The notes: a model not told the origin generated them from the letters alone. A DNA stretch of 64,000 nt from Bactericera cockerelli (GCA_024516035.1 CM044958.1:46573205-46637204); one strand, 5' to 3'; shown: positions 46,001-54,450, numbered from the stretch's first letter. Program-made: numbers and translations.

Positions 46001-47123
46001 CCAGCAGTAAGACCAAGTTGTATTATTAAGTGTTAGAAATGGGAGGATAACTCACAACCTAGCTTCTCAAATTAACCTCAACCAGCCAGATTAGGGCTGG
46101 GAATAGTCCCAATCTGGCCATCACAAGTGTTAGAATTTAAATGATCGCCTATTCAAGTCTTAAAACTCGCTGGACGTTGACATTGTGACAGAACGAGAAC
46201 TCTTGTACTCAACGTGCGATCCACGCGACGCTGGCTAAATGGCTATTATGAAAATATACGTCACATGAGTTGTTCCCTATTCACTTGATACAGTGTGTTT
46301 AAAAAGAAAAACTATGACCAGGATTCTAACCGAAATTACCTAACCCTACGTACCATTAGACCACGCGTCTACCAATCCATGCGGCATTAGTGTCATTACA
46401 CTCATTATGAATCTCTTGACTTTCTTACAAACATATTTCACCTGTTCACATCAACTATCTTCTGCATGAACTCATACACATAGGTACATGTAGGTACTAT
46501 TGCGTGTGTCTGTGTATGCATGAAAGAAAAAAACTCACCAGTAGTGGTGGAGGCGGGGGTTGTTGCGGCAGCGGTGGTTGTGCTGAGAGTCTCCCCCTTC
46601 ACCGCTGAGGTGCACACCAGGGTGACGCAACACGCATCACTCTCCAGGCTGGGCCTCTCCATGCAGGCCTCGTCCCTGTTGGACCCCGCCGGGACGAAGG
46701 GCGCCTTGCACTTGGGCTGGCAGCCGATCAGGCCGCCCTGGCCGCACAGGCAGGTCTCCAGACAACCCTTGTCGAAGGACTGCCCGAGCTTGTACCTCTC
46801 CTCGCCGTGGACGCAGAACTCCTCCACGCCTCCTGTGGGCGGGGCTGTGGTCATCGCCGGACTGGGCACGTCTGACGTCACCGCCTGCAACATGGTGATG
46901 GGCGTGTCCTTCTTCTCCTTGTGAAGGTCATCCTCCTCCTCCATAGTGACGTCATCGAGACGGGAGATGGAATCGTCGAAGGTCAAGTTGAGAGCGCGAC
47001 CCTTGGTCAGCGGGGTGAGGTGGGTGATCTCGTCCCCCGCGGGGCCTTCGGAGATGGAGTTGGAGGAGTCCGGGATGGGTTTCTCCGCTTCTGTGACGTT
47101 GGCGGCCTGCCTCGTGTCTACCA
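26224..47123 (-). CDS. VWC/FN3-domain type I membrane receptor ('putative epidermal cell surface receptor'-like)
   Basis: Fifteen exons on the - strand: 47123-46539, 45914-45773, 43916-43783, 41955-41674, 41210-40985, 37774-37566, 37146-36127, 34476-34417, 32765-32642, 32121-31928, 31347-31184, 30202-30034, 29222-29003, 27934-27825, 26468-26224. All have GT/AG borders and matching phases, giving about 1294 residues without the N-terminus. Counting from the first visible codon: VWC-like 103-170 and 208-271, FN3 290-366, VWC-like 371-443 and 450-521, a His/Pro/Asp-rich linker 526-870, three FN3 (about 887-1205), transmembrane helix 1229-1253, tail with NPSY at 1280. The domain order fits the insect protein named above, a probable extracellular adhesion or signalling receptor of unknown ligand. 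The signal-peptide exon was not found and may lie upstream. Confidence 0.8.
26474..27380 (-). repeat. Tandem array of 60-61-bp units abutting the last-exon acceptor
   Basis: Fifteen units. On the - strand each reads CTACTATTAGCATTTG...TACAAGCTCCTCCCCTCTGT+CTC; that pyrimidine tract ends at the real CTCGCAG acceptor. Only the nearest copy has the AG acceptor. Overlapping - strand frames (up to 292 codons) are products of the repeat. Confidence 0.92.
27381..27824. other. Intron DNA, no feature recognised
   Basis: AT-rich. A weak SINE-body fragment (GGGTAAAACCTCC, complement-type) is seen near 27710. Confidence 0.4.
27825..27934 (-). CDS. Receptor exon: end of FN3 4
   Basis: Phase 2 in, 1 out. 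Encodes [20 protein letters not shown] then [17 protein letters not shown]. Joins DLKPNT in the previous exon to complete the FN3 F and G strands. Confidence 0.85.
27985..28160 (-). mobile_element. SINE A, head truncated
   Basis: ACTCTTTAGTGGAAGGTAAC and GGGTGGGATTTGAACCAACG; the head is replaced by the start of the donor array. Confidence 0.65.
28185..29002 (-). repeat. ~20-bp array of consensus 5' splice-site-like units
   Basis: About 35-40 units of ATTGGACTCACCTCGTGTTG and variants. On the - strand each reads AG|GTGAGTCCAAT, the same sequence as the real donor at 29003/29002. A longer period (near 28190 and 28270) is duplicated at the distal end. Confidence 0.92.
29003..29222 (-). CDS. 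Receptor exon: first part of FN3 4
   Basis: Phase 1 in, 2 out. Encodes [35 protein letters not shown] and VTDLKPNT. Its donor CCAG|GTGAGT heads the array of donor-like repeats at 28185-29002. Confidence 0.88.
29457..29751 (-). mobile_element. 5S-derived SINE with target-site duplication
   Basis: TTTGATTGTTT at 29457-29467 is repeated at 29741-29751. Between them lie poly(T) (the A tail), the shared body and the 5S-like head GCCAGCGTCGATGGC on the - strand. Nearly identical to 35009-35307. Confidence 0.9.
30034..30202 (-). CDS. Receptor exon: second half of FN3 3
   Basis: Phase 0 in, 1 out. Encodes [35 protein letters not shown] and HISTTIEN. Confidence 0.85.
30240..30382 (-). mobile_element. 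SINE C, full length
   Basis: ATCATATTTGTGTTAATCAC tail side, GGGACTTGAACCACCGACC and the head complement CAAGCTACTGAGGTC. Confidence 0.75.
30425..30655. repeat. LINE-like 3' fragment joined to the GTGCTTTATTTAG repeat
   Basis: AAGGGCGGTGCTAATGCCAA resembles 51525-51545; then AGTGCTTTATTTAG in both orientations (a small hairpin near 30520-30590) and the 9955-type repeat. Confidence 0.4.
30765..30988 (-). mobile_element. 5S-derived SINE
   Basis: Body with AACTCACAAACCTGCTATCC, ACCTCACCCAGCCTGGG, CGCTGGACGTTGCTTATC and the head end CTACCGACGCTGAC. A SINE C fragment follows at about 30990-31045. Confidence 0.65.
31184..31347 (-). CDS. Receptor exon: first half of FN3 3
   Basis: Phase 1 in, 0 out. 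Encodes [27 protein letters not shown] and [12 protein letters not shown]. The exon 5' half and acceptor region recur once at 31388-31480. Confidence 0.85.
31388..31480 (-). repeat. Extra copy of receptor exon 5' half and acceptor
   Basis: GGAGATCTTGGCCCAAGTAG through GGAGGCCGAGAGGTGGCTGG repeats part of 31257-31352 with substitutions and small indels. Direct tandem duplication across the acceptor. Confidence 0.85.
31545..31915 (-). mobile_element. SINE A split by an insertion of about 170 bp
   Basis: Body at 31560-31630 and head at 31800-31912 (GGGATTCGAACCAACAGATG, TTAACCACTTGACC). Between them is sequence with CCACTGTCTGGCGACCATCG and a GATGAT run. Confidence 0.6.
31928..32121 (-). CDS. 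Receptor exon: second half of FN3 2
   Basis: Phase 2 in, 1 out. Encodes [30 protein letters not shown] (FN3 core) and TVKTPPA. Confidence 0.85.
32122..32641. other. Intron DNA with SINE A body fragments
   Basis: Fragments such as AGGGTTAGGTGGTAGAG (32280) and TGGTTACCTTCCACTAAAG (32580). No exon seen. Confidence 0.45.
32642..32765 (-). CDS. Receptor exon: first half of FN3 2
   Basis: Phase 1 in, 2 out. Encodes [20 protein letters not shown] and [15 protein letters not shown]. Acceptor TGCTTGCAG; about 13 further copies of acceptor plus exon 5' end lie upstream to 34092. Confidence 0.85.
32766..34100 (-). repeat. Tandem array of ~89-bp units copying acceptor plus exon 5' end
   Basis: Some 13 copies of the - strand unit CTCCCCTGCTTGCAG|ACGAG...GGCACTGGATGAGAC followed by TAGGGTCTAGGCTAGTG. 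Copies near 32941-33000 and 34005-34060 hold longer exon pieces up to GTTTGTGGGTCTAC. None has the exon's GA|GTAAGT donor. Some have ACACACC instead of TCACACC, and two have CTAGTCTGC instead of CTCGTCTGC. Confidence 0.92.
34115..34235 (-). mobile_element. SINE C, partial
   Basis: ACTCAAACTCGCTTTACTAT and CACCGACCTCCAGATTACAA. It ends the array on its distal side. Confidence 0.65.
34417..34476 (-). CDS. Receptor microexon
   Basis: 60 bp, phase 1 in, 1 out. Encodes [19 protein letters not shown] between the linker and FN3 2. Acceptor CATTTCAG, donor GTGAGT. Being a multiple of three, it could be skipped without frame loss. Confidence 0.7.
34480..35000. other. AT-rich intron DNA
   Basis: No exon or named repeat seen. 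Confidence 0.4.
35009..35307 (-). mobile_element. 5S-derived SINE with target-site duplication
   Basis: ATTTGATATGTTT at 35009-35021 is repeated at 35295-35307 around poly(T) of about 25, body and 5S-like head. By eye it differs from the 29457 copy at only a few positions, so both inserted recently from close sources. Confidence 0.9.
35380..35480 (-). mobile_element. SINE C with a short deletion
   Basis: AAATCGCTTTACTAAATCTA and GGGACTTGAACTCCAGG; ACCACCG lost from the T-arm complement. Confidence 0.6.
35565..35665 (+). mobile_element. SINE A head fragment
   Basis: GCATTGGTGGTCAAGGGGTT and TAGTCTGGTAATCCAGGTAG in + orientation. Confidence 0.55.
35820..35910 (-). mobile_element. 5S-SINE body fragment
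   Basis: ACCTCACCAAGCCTGAGTGG and GGGAATAGCCAGCA. Confidence 0.5.
36127..37146 (-). CDS. Receptor exon: long low-complexity linker
   Basis: 1020 bp, phase 1 in, 1 out. Encodes an H/P/D/G/K-rich linker without cysteine pairs. It includes an alternating charged block [17 protein letters not shown] near its start and [20 protein letters not shown]. Probably a flexible extracellular spacer. The opposite strand is also open (36647-37135) but only as a shadow. Confidence 0.85.
37408..37548 (-). mobile_element. SINE C
   Basis: ATCATATTTGTATCTATCCC, GGGACATGAACCACCGACC, with a small GCGCCGGCGCCG insertion in the head. It ends just before the exon donor at 37565. Confidence 0.65.
37566..37774 (-). 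CDS. Receptor exon: VWC 4
   Basis: Acceptor GATTCCCCAG; phase 2 in, 1 out. Encodes [20 protein letters not shown] and [15 protein letters not shown] second possible acceptor at CGCCCAG would delete [10 protein letters not shown] but also keeps frame; the upstream one gives the expected VWC spacing. Confidence 0.85.
37880..37975 (-). mobile_element. 5S-SINE body fragment
   Basis: TTTAACGTCTCTTTCAACTG and ACTCACAAACTC. Confidence 0.5.
39715..39922 (-). mobile_element. SINE A nested in the 38112 element
   Basis: TAATTGGAAGGTAACCACCA and the head complement GACTAGCGCGTTAACCACTT; the B box is partly deleted. Confidence 0.65.
39965..40080 (+). repeat. Dispersed LINE-tail-like repeat
   Basis: CCAAGAGGACATAGTCAGCC and GAGTTTTATATATAGAG; related to 48190-48285. 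Confidence 0.4.
40485..40550 (-). mobile_element. tRNA-like SINE fragment
   Basis: GGGATTCGAACCCACGACCT next to poly(T), which is an A tail on the other side. Confidence 0.4.
40985..41210 (-). CDS. Receptor exon: VWC 3 and start of VWC 4
   Basis: Phase 1 in, 2 out. Encodes [20 protein letters not shown] and [20 protein letters not shown]. Confidence 0.85.
41674..41955 (-). CDS. Receptor exon: FN3 1 and start of VWC 3
   Basis: Phase 1 in, 1 out. Encodes [36 protein letters not shown] (FN3 core), then [11 protein letters not shown] opening VWC 3. Confidence 0.85.
42246..42860 (-). repeat. MITE-like element with ATGTAACGAAATT minisatellite, tandemly duplicated
   Basis: Two copies about 305 bp apart, each running from GACATTTTCATGTCTTTGCT through the minisatellite to GATGAAAATGTCCCAATGG and CGTATGCAAGCG. 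Opposite orientation to 836-1185. Confidence 0.75.
42900..42985 (+). mobile_element. tRNA-like sequence, probably a SINE head
   Basis: CACCGTGGCAGAGTGAGTTA, B box GGGTTCGATTCCC, GCGGGGCAGG followed by poly(T). A and B box spacing fits Pol III, but the acceptor stem pairs poorly, so a functional tRNA is unlikely. Confidence 0.45.
43030..43630. other. AT-rich intron DNA
   Basis: Poly(A) of about 28 at 43047-43071. No exon or other repeat recognised. Confidence 0.4.
43635..43758 (-). mobile_element. SINE C
   Basis: GTGTTAATCACTTTGCCGAT, GGGACTTGAACCACCGACC, CAAGCTACTAAGGTCGG. Confidence 0.65.
43783..43916 (-). CDS. Receptor exon: second half of VWC 2
   Basis: Phase 2 in, 1 out. Encodes [13 protein letters not shown] and [11 protein letters not shown]; the CC-x4-C ending is typical of VWC. 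Its 5' part and acceptor are duplicated once upstream (43963-44043). Confidence 0.85.
43963..44043 (-). repeat. Extra copy of receptor exon 5' part, acceptor and intron edge
   Basis: AAACAGCTATCTGACGTCAT through CAATAAGTAGCTATTATTAT duplicates 43876-43955 almost exactly. Confidence 0.88.
44522..44695 (-). mobile_element. 5S-derived SINE, head truncated
   Basis: TTTGGGTTTAACGTAGC body, GGGAATAGCCAGCATCACGA and GCTGGACGTTGG. Confidence 0.65.
44860..45055 (+). mobile_element. 5S-derived SINE
   Basis: + orientation: ACACTAGTTCTCATCTGTCA, AAGTTAATCAACGTCCAGCG, TACTTGGATGTGTAACC, then the shared body and a short A tail. Confidence 0.7.
45430..45772 (-). repeat. Tandem array of ~59-bp units copying exon 3' end plus donor
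   Basis: On the - strand each unit is GCAGGACACATCTCTTGCAA+GCCCAG|GTAAGTCCCCCATAT. Five full extra copies plus a partial one follow the real donor at 45773/45772. Each keeps GTAAGT. Confidence 0.92.
45773..45914 (-). CDS. Receptor exon: first half of VWC 2
   Basis: Phase 1 in, 2 out. Encodes [35 protein letters not shown]. Its 3' end and donor are copied six times into the intron. Confidence 0.85.
45960..46235 (-). mobile_element. SINE E fragment followed by a 5S-derived SINE
   Basis: TCTGCCCGATTAGGACTGAT (SINE E body complement), then ACCTCAACCAGCCAG, CTCGCTGGACGTTGACATTG and GCGACGCTGGC (5S head complement). Confidence 0.6.
46539..47123 (-). CDS. Receptor exon: acidic Thr-rich segment and VWC 1
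   Basis: Acceptor GATTCCAG, donor GTGAGT; phase 1 in, 1 out. Encodes potential N-glycosylation sites NVT and NLT, then the first VWC-like module [12 protein letters not shown]...CCVTLVC and a threonine/alanine-rich stretch that looks like an O-glycosylated stalk. Confidence 0.8.
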
Positions 47124-48189
47124 CTGGAATCAGAGAGAGAAATAGAGGAGCTATGGATTATTTTGGACAACCTGTAAATACATGACCATTTATTTCACAG
47201 TGTTCAAGCGCATTGGGTCAACATAATTGATGATTGGAGGAATTCACATAAATTTCATACTTATGTATATTCGAAAGAAATTCAAAAATAAATATCTCTT
47301 TTAATAAAATAAATCTCGTCCATCTTTTTTCCCTCAGGCAGGGCTCCCAAGATATGAGCAGCATTGCCGCGCTGGCGCTGTTTAGATTACACCTACTTAA
47401 GACAACGGCTATTTCATTTCATTTGGGTATGCACTTATTACTTCTGAGAAATTTCTAATATTAGAAATCGGAAGTATTGTGTTTGTTTTTGTAATAATTT
47501 TTTTTCTTCATATTGTTCCAAATATTTCTAATATGGTTGCTGATCCGGAGGTTGCGGGTTCGAATCTCCGACCGGAGCGGAAAATTCTAAACGAGTTTTT
47601 CAGTTTCCAAAATGGCATGGATGTAGCAATGTCGTATGGAAGAATTTAATAAAAATAAAAACCGAAAATTAAATGATTTGCAACAGCCACCAGTAACAGC
47701 CATGCCTTAACTTATTCAAATGATTACACACCCGAGCTACCTGACCTCTACTCTGATGTTTGCTGCCAACAGATAATTAATCGCATGCACTATCAAGGAA
47801 AAAGTATGTGTAGAAATTTCCAAGGTAAAACACCTCCACCTCCAATCTGAAATCCTAATAATGATCCTAGCTCAACAAATAAATAAGAACGCAGTAGAAA
47901 ACATACTATCAGCAATTAATTATTTTTTCATATTTCACTATCAGACTTGAAGGGTAAGAAAATATGCATACATTAAATACCACTCGTGTGTGTGGCATGT
48001 TTATAGAGGAAATGTCATTGCTTTGTTTTTCCAGAATCTTTCCGAGAGGTGAGATAAAAACAACTGAAAACACTCGATGATACATTGGAAAATGTTCTTT
48101 GCCGGAGTGGATAAATAACTTTCTCGTGAATTATTTTGATCGTAATAATTTAGAGAGGAAAATTAGACAACACTTGGTAGTTTGATGGT

Positions 48190-48288
48190 GGTTTAGGGGG
48201 GGGGGGGGTTGGTATTGTAAACAGACAACCCCTAAGAGGACATAGTCAGTCAGATACGCACAGACTCGAGTTTTATATTATACAACAT
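48190..48288 (+). repeat. Dispersed LINE-tail-like repeat
   Basis: CCTAAGAGGACATAGTCAGT and GACTCGAGTTTTATAT, as at 39965-40080. Confidence 0.4.
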
Positions 48289-48306
48289 TATGTCCAGGTT
48301 CGACTA

Positions 48307-48491
48307 TACAGTCGAACCTGGATATAATGGACTCGGATATAAGAGAAAAACTCTTTATAATAGAGAGGTCTCTTTATAATACAGGTCCCTCCGTCACCTA
48401 AGTTAAATAGAGAACTGGCTATATTAGAAACCTCTTTATAATAGAATTTTTCTCTCTCCTTTAGGTTCTATTATATCCAGGTTCCACTGTA
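48307..48491. mobile_element. MITE, TA-flanked, pogo-like ends
   Basis: TA|CAGTCGAACCTGGATATAAT at left and ATTATATCCAGGTTCCACTG|TA at right. A further half-end (TATGTCCAGGTTCGACTATA) directly abuts on the left, suggesting two elements back to back. Confidence 0.65.
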
Positions 48492-48867
48492 TCGATTTTC
48501 CATTACCGATGCTTGAATTCTGAAATAAAATTATTAAAATACCACCTAAGTGCATATTTTGTCCTCGGAGAAGCTCAACCAATTTACTTGAAAAATTCTG
48601 TGCTGTTATGTATTAAATATTAACTTTAGCATTAAACATTAACCAGAAAAACTGTAAACTATGCATATTATTTATTGATTAGTCACAGGATACCCGTATG
48701 CCACTTTTCATGTCCTTGTCTGTATAAAATACAACTATTTCTCCATTCTGTCCGGAATCGAGTGATCATTATTCTTCTCATCTTTCTGGTCAAGCGGGCA
48801 TGATGACCTTGCTACAGGTCTTGGGTTCGACTTCACGCCTACACGAGGACCTCCTCACACGTCTGAT

Positions 48868-50706
48868 GGTTCTTCTTTAGTATTTCTTCTCAAGTATCAT
48901 CAGGTTCTGGAGTATTTCTTCTCAAGTATCATCAGGTTCTGGAGTATTTCTTCAGCTTCCGAGTATTACTTTCACGTATTTCTTCTAAAGTATTATCAAG
49001 TTCTGGAGTGATTCTTATGTAGTATCTTCCGAGTTCTGGAGTATTTCTTCAGTATCTTCGGAGTTCTAGAGTATTTCTTCTGTAGTATTTTCCGAGTTAC
49101 TTTCAAGTATTTCTACAAAAGTATCATCAAGTTCTGGAGTATTTCTGTAGTATCTTCCGAGTTACTTTCAAGTATTTGTACAAAAGTATCATCAAGTTCT
49201 GGAGTATTTCTGTAGTATCTTCCGAGTTACTTTCAAGTATTTCTACAAAAGTATCATCAAGTTCTAGAGTATTTCTGTTGTATCTTCCGAGTTACTTTCA
49301 AGTATTTCTACAAAAGTATTATCAAGTTCTGGAGTATTTCTTCTGTAGTATCTTCCGAGTTCTGACGTTTTTCTTCTAAATTTCGAGTATTATTATCAAC
49401 TCTGGTGTATTTCTTTCAAGTATTTCTACAAGTACTTCTTTGGTGTATTTATTTCAAGTATTTATCATCGAGATATGGAGTATTTTCCTCTTTCTTTTGT
49501 GATTAACTCTAATATGAAACCATAGAACTTTTCAAAGATCCCACAGTCAATCTTTTAGAACAATTCCTTTTTTGCACTTCTTAGGACCATGAATTGTATA
49601 ATTTATTAGATCTTGCATTATTGCTGCATTATCTTGCATTTACTAATTGATGTTAATATGCGGTTTAGTGGAATGACTGACTCCCATTTAGTAACTGGTG
49701 GAAGATTATACCTGCATGATGATATGCACTTAGTGTTGCGTTACCTATTGTATCTTGACCTGGATGAATGCCCAGCCTCCGTGGTGTAACGGTAGTATTT
49801 CTTCTCAAGTATCATCAGGTTCTGGAGTATTTCTTCAGTATCTTCCGAGTTCTAGAGTATTTCTTCAGTATCTTCCGAGTTCTGGAGTATTACTTTCACG
49901 TATTTCTTCTAAAGTATTATCAAGTTCTGGAGTGATTCTTATGTAGTATCTTCCGAGTTCTGGAGTATTTCTTCAGTATCTTCGGAGTTCTAGAGTATTT
50001 CTTCTGTAGTATCTTCCGAGTTACTTTCAAGTATTTCTACAAAAGTATCATCAAGTTCTGGAGTATTTCTGTAGTATCTTCCGAGTTACTTTCAAGTATT
50101 TGTACAAAAGTATCATCAAGTTCTGGAGTATTTCTGTAGTATCTTCCGAGTTACTTTCAAGTATTTCTACAAAAGTATCATCAAGTTCTAGAGTATTTCT
50201 GTTGTATCTTCCGAGTTATTTTCAAGTATTTCTACAAAAGTATTATCAAGTTCTGGAGTATTTCTTCTGTAGTATCTTCCGAGTTCTGACGTTTTTCTTC
50301 TAAATTTCGAGTATTATTATCAACTCTGGTGTATTTCTTTCAAGTATTTCTACAAGTACTTCTTTGGTGTATTTATTTCAAGTATTTATCATCGAGATAT
50401 GGAGTATTTTCCTCTTTCTTTTGTGATTAACTCTAATATGATAACCATAGAACTTTTCAAAGATCCCACAGTCAATCTTTTAGAACAATTCCTTTTTTGC
50501 ACTTCTTAGGACCATGAATTGTATAATTTATTAGATCTTGCATTATTGCTGCATTATCTTGCATTTACTAATTGAGGTTAATATGCGGTTTAGTGGAATG
50601 ACTGACTCGCATTTAGTAACTGGTGGAAGATTATACCTGCATGATGATATGCACTTAGTGTTGCGTCACCTATTGTATCTTGTAACTAAATGACCTGGAT
50701 GAATGC
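48868..50706 (+). repeat. Minisatellite block duplicated in tandem, 924-bp offset
   Basis: Units vary on AGTATTTCTACAAAAGTATC, ATCAAGTTCTGGAGTATTTC and TGTAGTATCTTCCGAGTTAC. The whole block plus about 300 bp of unique flank recurs (for example 49176-49379 matches 50100-50303 residue for residue when translated). The break falls inside a SINE F head: GCCTCCGTGGTGTAACGG at 49775 runs straight into the repeat. Confidence 0.85.
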
Positions 50707-50790
50707 CCAGCCTCCGTGGTGTAACGGTTGTTACTACTGCCCGTGCTCCAGAGATCCTGACTTCGATCCCCGGGTTGGGCAGAATTTCCT
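50707..50790 (+). mobile_element. SINE F tRNA-like head
   Basis: GCCTCCGTGGTGTAACGGTT, GAGATCCTGACTTCGATCCC, CGGGTTGGGCAG. It looks like a fairly intact tRNA-type fold. Confidence 0.55.
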
Positions 50791-50794
50791 AACA

Positions 50795-51895
50795 AAAATT
50801 CAACTCCCTTCGAAGTAAAGAAATGGTTTGTGTTATTGTCCTTTAGCCTTACAACGCAGGTACTGTTATCTGATAAACGTTCCCCATATTAACTCTTTGA
50901 CTTGCATAAATTTATACTTACATAAAATATAGGCATATGTACTGAAAATATATAAGGTTGAGCCTGTAAGATACATAAATATTTTTTCAATATATATTAA
51001 CATCTCACAGCAGAATACTCCACTCAACCAACAACTAACATAAATTCCAAAAACGACACAACCACCACAGCTAAATTAATACCTATAACCTTAGCAATGT
51101 GTAAGAAGATATGGCAGAAAGAAACCAACTGTCTTCTGGTATCTCAAGGACTTCCAGTGATCTTCTTAAATATGCAATCGGGATCAACTCGGATTTCATT
51201 TTCATTTGAAAAAAATAATAATAAAAAATTACACTACATTTTCTCGTCGGTAAGGTTTTAGCCCGTGGCATCCGTATGCCTCTTGATGACAAATCTTAGA
51301 AGCTTTTTACCAAAATTAAAGTCATTTGGTCCGGATTCGGAGTTTTGTTGATAATTACCGATTATTTAATACTTTATTAGATGTAAAGACATATGTACAG
51401 AAGGAATAATTAATATTAAAAATAAATAAAAGAAAAGAGTACAAACAATATAAACAACAAAAAGAAACAAAATTACATAAATATATACATAATGAAATAA
51501 TTATGTCCTCACTAAAGGGCGGGGCTATTGCCTATGGCCATCTCTTCCACCCAACCCTTTCATTGTGAATTAATGTAAATGGATTCATGTAAACCTCAGT
51601 GACAGAACAAGAACTGACGACTGAACGTGCCATTGACTAACTAAAGGTTCCATTTTGGTGACCGCTTCTCATGCTATTGTCTCCCTCGAGCTCATCTTAC
51701 TATTATTTAGCCTCATCTGAGGGAACTGAAATCTCTGCCTTGTTCATCTAGGCCAGGAGAGACTTGATGATTTAACCACTTGATAGAGAGATTTAACCAC
51801 TGGCGAGTCAACCAAGAAAGACAGCAGACACGTAATAAATCACGCTAATTGAATAAATTACTGTCACTTGTTTGATAATAATAGTTTAAAGTTTT
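50795..51895. other. AT-rich DNA with a LINE-like 3' fragment
   Basis: 51375-51550 ends AAAGGGCGGGGCTATTGCCT and resembles 30425-30515, as seen at the 3' ends of arthropod LINEs. No gene seen. Confidence 0.4.
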
Positions 51896-51899
51896 TAAA

Positions 51900-52048
51900 A
51901 AGTTATCATATTAATTTGTGTTTTTCACTTTTGTGATATCACAACTACTCAAACTCGCTTTACTAAATCTACGCTGAAACCGGGACTTGAACCACCGACC
52001 TCCAGATTACAATTCCGCCGCCTTATCAATCAAGCTACTGAGTTCGGT
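51900..52048 (-). mobile_element. SINE C, full length
   Basis: GATATCACAACTACTCAAAC, TCGCTTTACTAAATCTACGC, GGGACTTGAACCACCGACC, CAAGCTACTGAG. Confidence 0.75.
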
Positions 52049-52227
52049 TTCAATAAAATATACCTTGTTTGTTAAAACCTAATACTGATGAGATAAGACT
52101 GACGGCCAAATTATGAGGCTTTAATTTGATAAGTTGATGACTTCATAACCATCAAACATTCCAAAAGAGTCTCAACCAAAATTCGTAGTAAAAAAGGTCT
52201 CCCTGTCGCACTTTGGTCTCGGCCATG

Positions 52228-52345
52228 CCTCCACATCAGTCTATTCACCTCCTCCACATCAGTCTATTCACCTCCTCCACATCAGTCTATTCACCTCCTC
52301 CACATCAGTCTATTCACCTCCTCCACATCAGTCTATTCACCTCCG
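52228..52345 (+). repeat. 23-bp minisatellite, five units
   Basis: CCACATCAGTCTATTCACCT+CCT repeated. It produces a short open frame that is not a gene. Confidence 0.85.
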
Positions 52346-52470
52346 GCCGGGCGGAAGTCATGCCTGCCGCATGTCTCATTACTCCTGTCCCCCGTATGGC
52401 GTTGGGCAACTTCCTGGGTCCGCTTCCTCTCTATTTGGTCTTACCTCGGCAGAATAACCTGGGTATTATA

Positions 52471-54450
52471 CACGCTAAAAAAAGTTTTTTCAAATTTGAT
52501 TCATAAAGTTTTTTTATGCTGAATCTGCAGGGTTTATGAAGAATTTTCCGTTTTTTTTTCAAATTTCTTCATAAACCATGCAAATGTCAACGTTTTCATA
52601 AAATTGTGGTTAGCATAAATATCGATCATGCAGATTGATTCATAAAATATGCAGAATTTTATCCGTGACGTCATCAATAAGGATTTTTGTGCAGAATTCT
52701 GCCTGATTGTTTTTTTGAAGGGTCTTTTGTTTTCATAAATGATGCTAACTATCAAAAAACAGTTATGAAAACCAAAAAAGTGTGTTTTCATAAAGTTCAA
52801 GATGGACAATATCATGAAAACTTTTATTTAATAAGGTTTGATTTTCATAAGTTATGCTAACCTATTGAAGAAGAAAAAGAAGAAGATGCTACCCTATTGA
52901 AGAAGAAGAGTATATGTTACCTATATAAATACCTATAGGATATAATAGCGCCAGTTAAATCCAAAAACCACAAAAATACGTTCAATTTTCTCACCAACAT
53001 GACCATCTAATATATTATATTTATAGATATTCTTGGAATATGGTATGGAATATCGGACAAGAAGAAAACATTCTTCTTTTACTCTGTCTTTTGCCGCTCA
53101 AATATGCAGAGTCGACGTTCATTGGTAGTACCTACCTATAATATATTAGATAATATAATTCTTGGAATTTGATCATGACGTGGTGAAACCTTGAATGTAT
53201 ATTTGTGGTTTGAGGATTTACCTGAAGCGCTTGATAAATTATAAAAATAACTTGATTTTTTTAGAAAGACATTAGGCCGAGTCAATACCTGCGTTGAGTT
53301 GAAAGGTAGCGGTTATATAAGTAATACAACCGCTACTTTGTGTGTGTTCAAAGGTTATAAAATCATAAAAATATTGAAAACAGTAGAAATTAAAAGAATA
53401 CCATAGGGCCTGTTTTGTGGGTTTTAAGAAATATATTAGGTATCTATACCTATTAATAGGTATTCACATCATATTAATATAGTTATTTGGGTCAGTTGTT
53501 GATGACATTCAACCCCATGCAATGGGTCTGTTGTAAGTTGTTGTTCAGCAGAAACCAGCTTTTTTTTAAGATTTGTCTACCCTGGAACCGCGTTACCATT
53601 ACTTCGGGGTAGGAAATCTTACAACCATGCCATTCCTACAGCGAAAATTTTCTGCTAGAAAAGTCCGCCACGGCCAGGATTCGAACCTGCAACCTTCGGA
53701 TCGAAAGACAATGGACTTAACCTCTCGACCACGGAGGTCGGCATCATAAACCAGCTTCCAGCTACTCACATATTATAACTTTCATGCAGTGAATTCTTAA
53801 AGGCTGCATGACATCAAAGAAGCCGCGCTAAACGTTTAGGCAGTAGGATGTATAGATTATTGGCAACATGAGCTATAAGCATAGATTATGTTTAATTCGC
53901 AGAAAAAACGTTGTCTTGCTAAGTCTGTACAACTTTCATGCAGTCTTTTTAAAGGCTGAATAACATTATGAAAAAGAAAAACGTTTATGCAGTAAAATGT
54001 ATAGACTACGCAAAAGATTCATATAGTGACAATGGCAACATAATCTATTAGCATAGATTATGTTTAATTAGCGTAAAAAACGTAGTCATGCTAAGTCTGC
54101 ACAACTTTCATGCAGTCTCTTCAAAGGCTGCATAACATTTATGAAAACGGAAAACATTTATGCAGACAGATGTATAAGTTATGCGAACGATTCATAAGAG
54201 GAAATGGCAGCATGAACTTTTATGTTTAATTAGCATGAAAAGCTCAGTCATGCTAAGTCTGTATAACTTTCATGCGGTCTTCTCAATATCATGAAAATGG
54301 AAAACTATTATGAAGAAAGATGTACAATTTTTGAAGAATTCGCATATTTGTCTCTAGATCTCATGAAAGGTTATGCAGAAGATTCATAACATGTTTTTAA
54401 TCATGCAGAAATTGCCTGACTGTTTTTCAGTTTGCATGAACTTCATGAAA
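52471..54450 (+). repeat. Left subterminal region of the CACTA-like element
   Basis: Short motifs (TTCATAA, GCAGAAT, CATGCAG) to about 52860. TGACGTCATCAAT at about 52664. Then four diverged units of about 140-175 bp near 53790, 53930, 54105 and 54265, each with ACTTTCATGCAGTC, GGCTGCATAACAT and GCATAGATTATGTTTAATT. Confidence 0.75.
53575..53745 (-). mobile_element. SINE D inserted in the left subterminal region
   Basis: ATTACTTCGGGGTAGGAAAT, CCAGGATTCGAACCTGCAAC and CTCTCGACCACGGAGGTCGG. Confidence 0.65.

Larger units (their letters stand above)
47124..48780. other. Upstream intron or flank of the receptor gene; no exon recognised
   Basis: A SINE D head lies at 47530-47600 (GAGGTTGCGGGTTCGAATC). 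The receptor's first exon(s) with a signal peptide should lie in this direction, but no - strand exon with a hydrophobic start was recognised. Confidence 0.5.

Noticed and set aside
46520..47185. + strand frames over the first receptor exon
   Set aside because: Shadows of the - strand VWC exon.
49176..50303. Two identical 67-codon frames
   Set aside because: Identity comes from the tandem duplication of a minisatellite; no start context or homology.
47124..52470. First exon of the receptor with signal peptide
   Set aside because: I looked for a - strand start followed by a hydrophobic run and a phase-1 donor but found no convincing candidate.
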